Below, piece by piece: positions 6,024-6,277 of a DNA stretch of 6,277 bases (positions are counted from its first letter, which is position 1; each line of letters starts with the position of its first letter). The notes under the pieces are model-generated. The model was not told where the DNA came from. It saw only the letters and a program-made list of their open reading frames with translations, and did not search any database. Location of the stretch: positions 1 through 6,277 of the forward strand of contig SBBU01000082.1 of NCBI GenBank assembly GCA_005239585.1. The letters are read 5' to 3'. Source of the stretch: Planctomycetaceae bacterium. Its GTDB lineage: Bacteria > Planctomycetota > MHYJ01 > SBBU01. The position numbers and the translations under genes were made by a program.

Positions 6024-6044
6024 TGGCAAAGGCGAATAAATGCC

Positions 6045-6072
6045 TTGATTCACAAATTCATGTTGCAATAAT
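6045..6072 (+). promoter_or_regulatory. Candidate promoter of the 43-aa ORF
   Basis: TTGATT (6045-6050), a 16-bp spacer and AATAAT (6067-6072) form a sigma70-like promoter, with four and five of six consensus bases. Transcription would start near 6079, leaving about 18 nt of leader that contains the Shine-Dalgarno. The -35 overlaps a small stem (AAGGC 6029-6033 with GCCTT 6042-6046). Confidence 0.45.
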
Positions 6073-6077
6073 TGCAA
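6063..6077. promoter_or_regulatory. 15-bp perfect dyad over the -10, possible operator
   Basis: TTGCAAT (6063-6069), one central A, then ATTGCAA (6071-6077) form a perfect palindrome covering the candidate -10. A dimeric repressor bound here would block the promoter. No regulator gene is present in the window, so the role is inference. Confidence 0.4.
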
Positions 6078-6085
6078 ATATCGAA

Positions 6086-6091
6086 AAGGAG
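6086..6091 (+). promoter_or_regulatory. Strong Shine-Dalgarno of the 43-aa ORF
   Basis: AAGGAG followed by a 5-nt spacer (agctt) and ATG at 6097. This is the main reason to believe that the short ORF is translated. Confidence 0.7.
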
Positions 6092-6096
6092 AGCTT

Positions 6097-6228
6097 ATGT
6101 CACAAACTATAATAATATTTTGCTGTCTTACCGGCTTTGTCGTTCAAGATAACGTGGAAAAACTCCTAAAAGAGCTGGGTGAGATGTCAGTAAAATTTAG
6201 GAACAACTTTAGGGCGATGAAAAGTTAA
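6097..6228 (+). CDS. Small hypothetical protein, 43 aa
   Basis: The protein has a hydrophobic N-terminal half (TIIIFCCLTGFVV, residues 4-16) and a charged, probably helical C-terminal half (VEKLLKELGEMSVKFRNNFRAMK, residues 20-42). It could be a small membrane-anchored or amphipathic peptide. A strong Shine-Dalgarno, a plausible promoter and an operator-like dyad support expression. The layout loosely recalls TatA/TatB proteins (short membrane segment plus amphipathic helix), but the hinge FG motif is missing and the hydrophobic stretch is short, so no homology is claimed. It could also be the remnant of a longer gene broken near the GC-rich repeat just downstream. Function unknown. Confidence 0.5.
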   Translation: MSQTIIIFCCLTGFVVQDNVEKLLKELGEMSVKFRNNFRAMKS

Positions 6229-6232
6229 GGGT

Positions 6233-6277
6233 CTAGGCGGCGAGCGAGCGCAGCGGAGCCGCTAGAGCTAGCGCGAA
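6233..6277. repeat. GC-rich palindromic repeat, cut by the window edge
   Basis: The tail after the small ORF is much richer in GC than its surroundings. CTAG-g-CGGC (6233-6241, one bulged G) pairs with GCCGCTAG (6258-6265) around a loop rich in GAGC/GCAGC units. A second small palindrome, CTAGAGCTAG (6262-6271), follows. The pattern looks like a dispersed intergenic repeat whose right part lies outside the window. Whether it recurs in the genome cannot be told here. Confidence 0.5.

Noticed and set aside
5961..6071. 36-aa plus-strand reading frame
   Set aside because: It has no Shine-Dalgarno, runs through the 5994-6023 hairpin, and ends inside the promoter dyad.
6097..6228. Naming the 43-aa ORF as TatA/TatB
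   Set aside because: The amphipathic half is only loosely similar, the FG hinge is missing and the membrane segment is short.

Overview
The window looks like bacterial chromosome of moderate GC: about 89% coding, with genes in two divergent blocks and short spacers. Family content gives only a weak taxonomic hint. A secreted QW-repeat (alpha-toroid) protein, a secreted M28 peptidase with a Gly-rich insert and a secreted clan GH-A glycosidase would suit a polymer-degrading environmental bacterium, perhaps from the Planctomycetes/PVC group. That placement is inference with low confidence.

Left block, minus strand (1-1584): an exported M28 zinc metallopeptidase (535-1584) is followed after 21 bp by the 5' part of a secreted prenyltransferase/squalene-oxidase-repeat-like protein (1-513), which runs off the left edge.

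Right block, plus strand (1695-5917): galE (UDP-galactose 4-epimerase) and galK (galactokinase) lie 23 bp apart and are probably one operon. After a 261-bp spacer comes a secreted glycoside hydrolase with an N-terminal beta-rich domain and a GH42/GH50-like TIM barrel. Together they suggest a galactose module: the hydrolase releases galactose from an external galactoside, GalK phosphorylates it, and GalE interconverts UDP-galactose and UDP-glucose. No galT, galM or transporter is in view.

The standout is the galK-hydrolase spacer (3862-4087). Four inverted repeats nest with no unpaired base at the junction: an outer 16-nt arm pair, whose left side contains the galK stop codon, encloses three hairpins (20, 12 and 22 bp) placed end to end. 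The geometry is that of a four-way junction, in RNA or as extruded DNA, covering 226 bp. I do not recognise it as a known element.

Right end (5918-6277): a palindromic hairpin, a promoter overlapped by a perfect 15-bp dyad, a 43-aa small ORF with a strong Shine-Dalgarno, and the start of a GC-rich palindromic repeat cut by the window edge.

A second theme is translation initiation. The QW-repeat gene and galE have no Shine-Dalgarno and carry a -10-like hexamer exactly 8 nt before the ATG, as expected for leaderless mRNAs; the hydrolase is similar with a 12-nt gap. The M28 gene and the small ORF have textbook Shine-Dalgarno sites, and galK has a weaker, more distant one.
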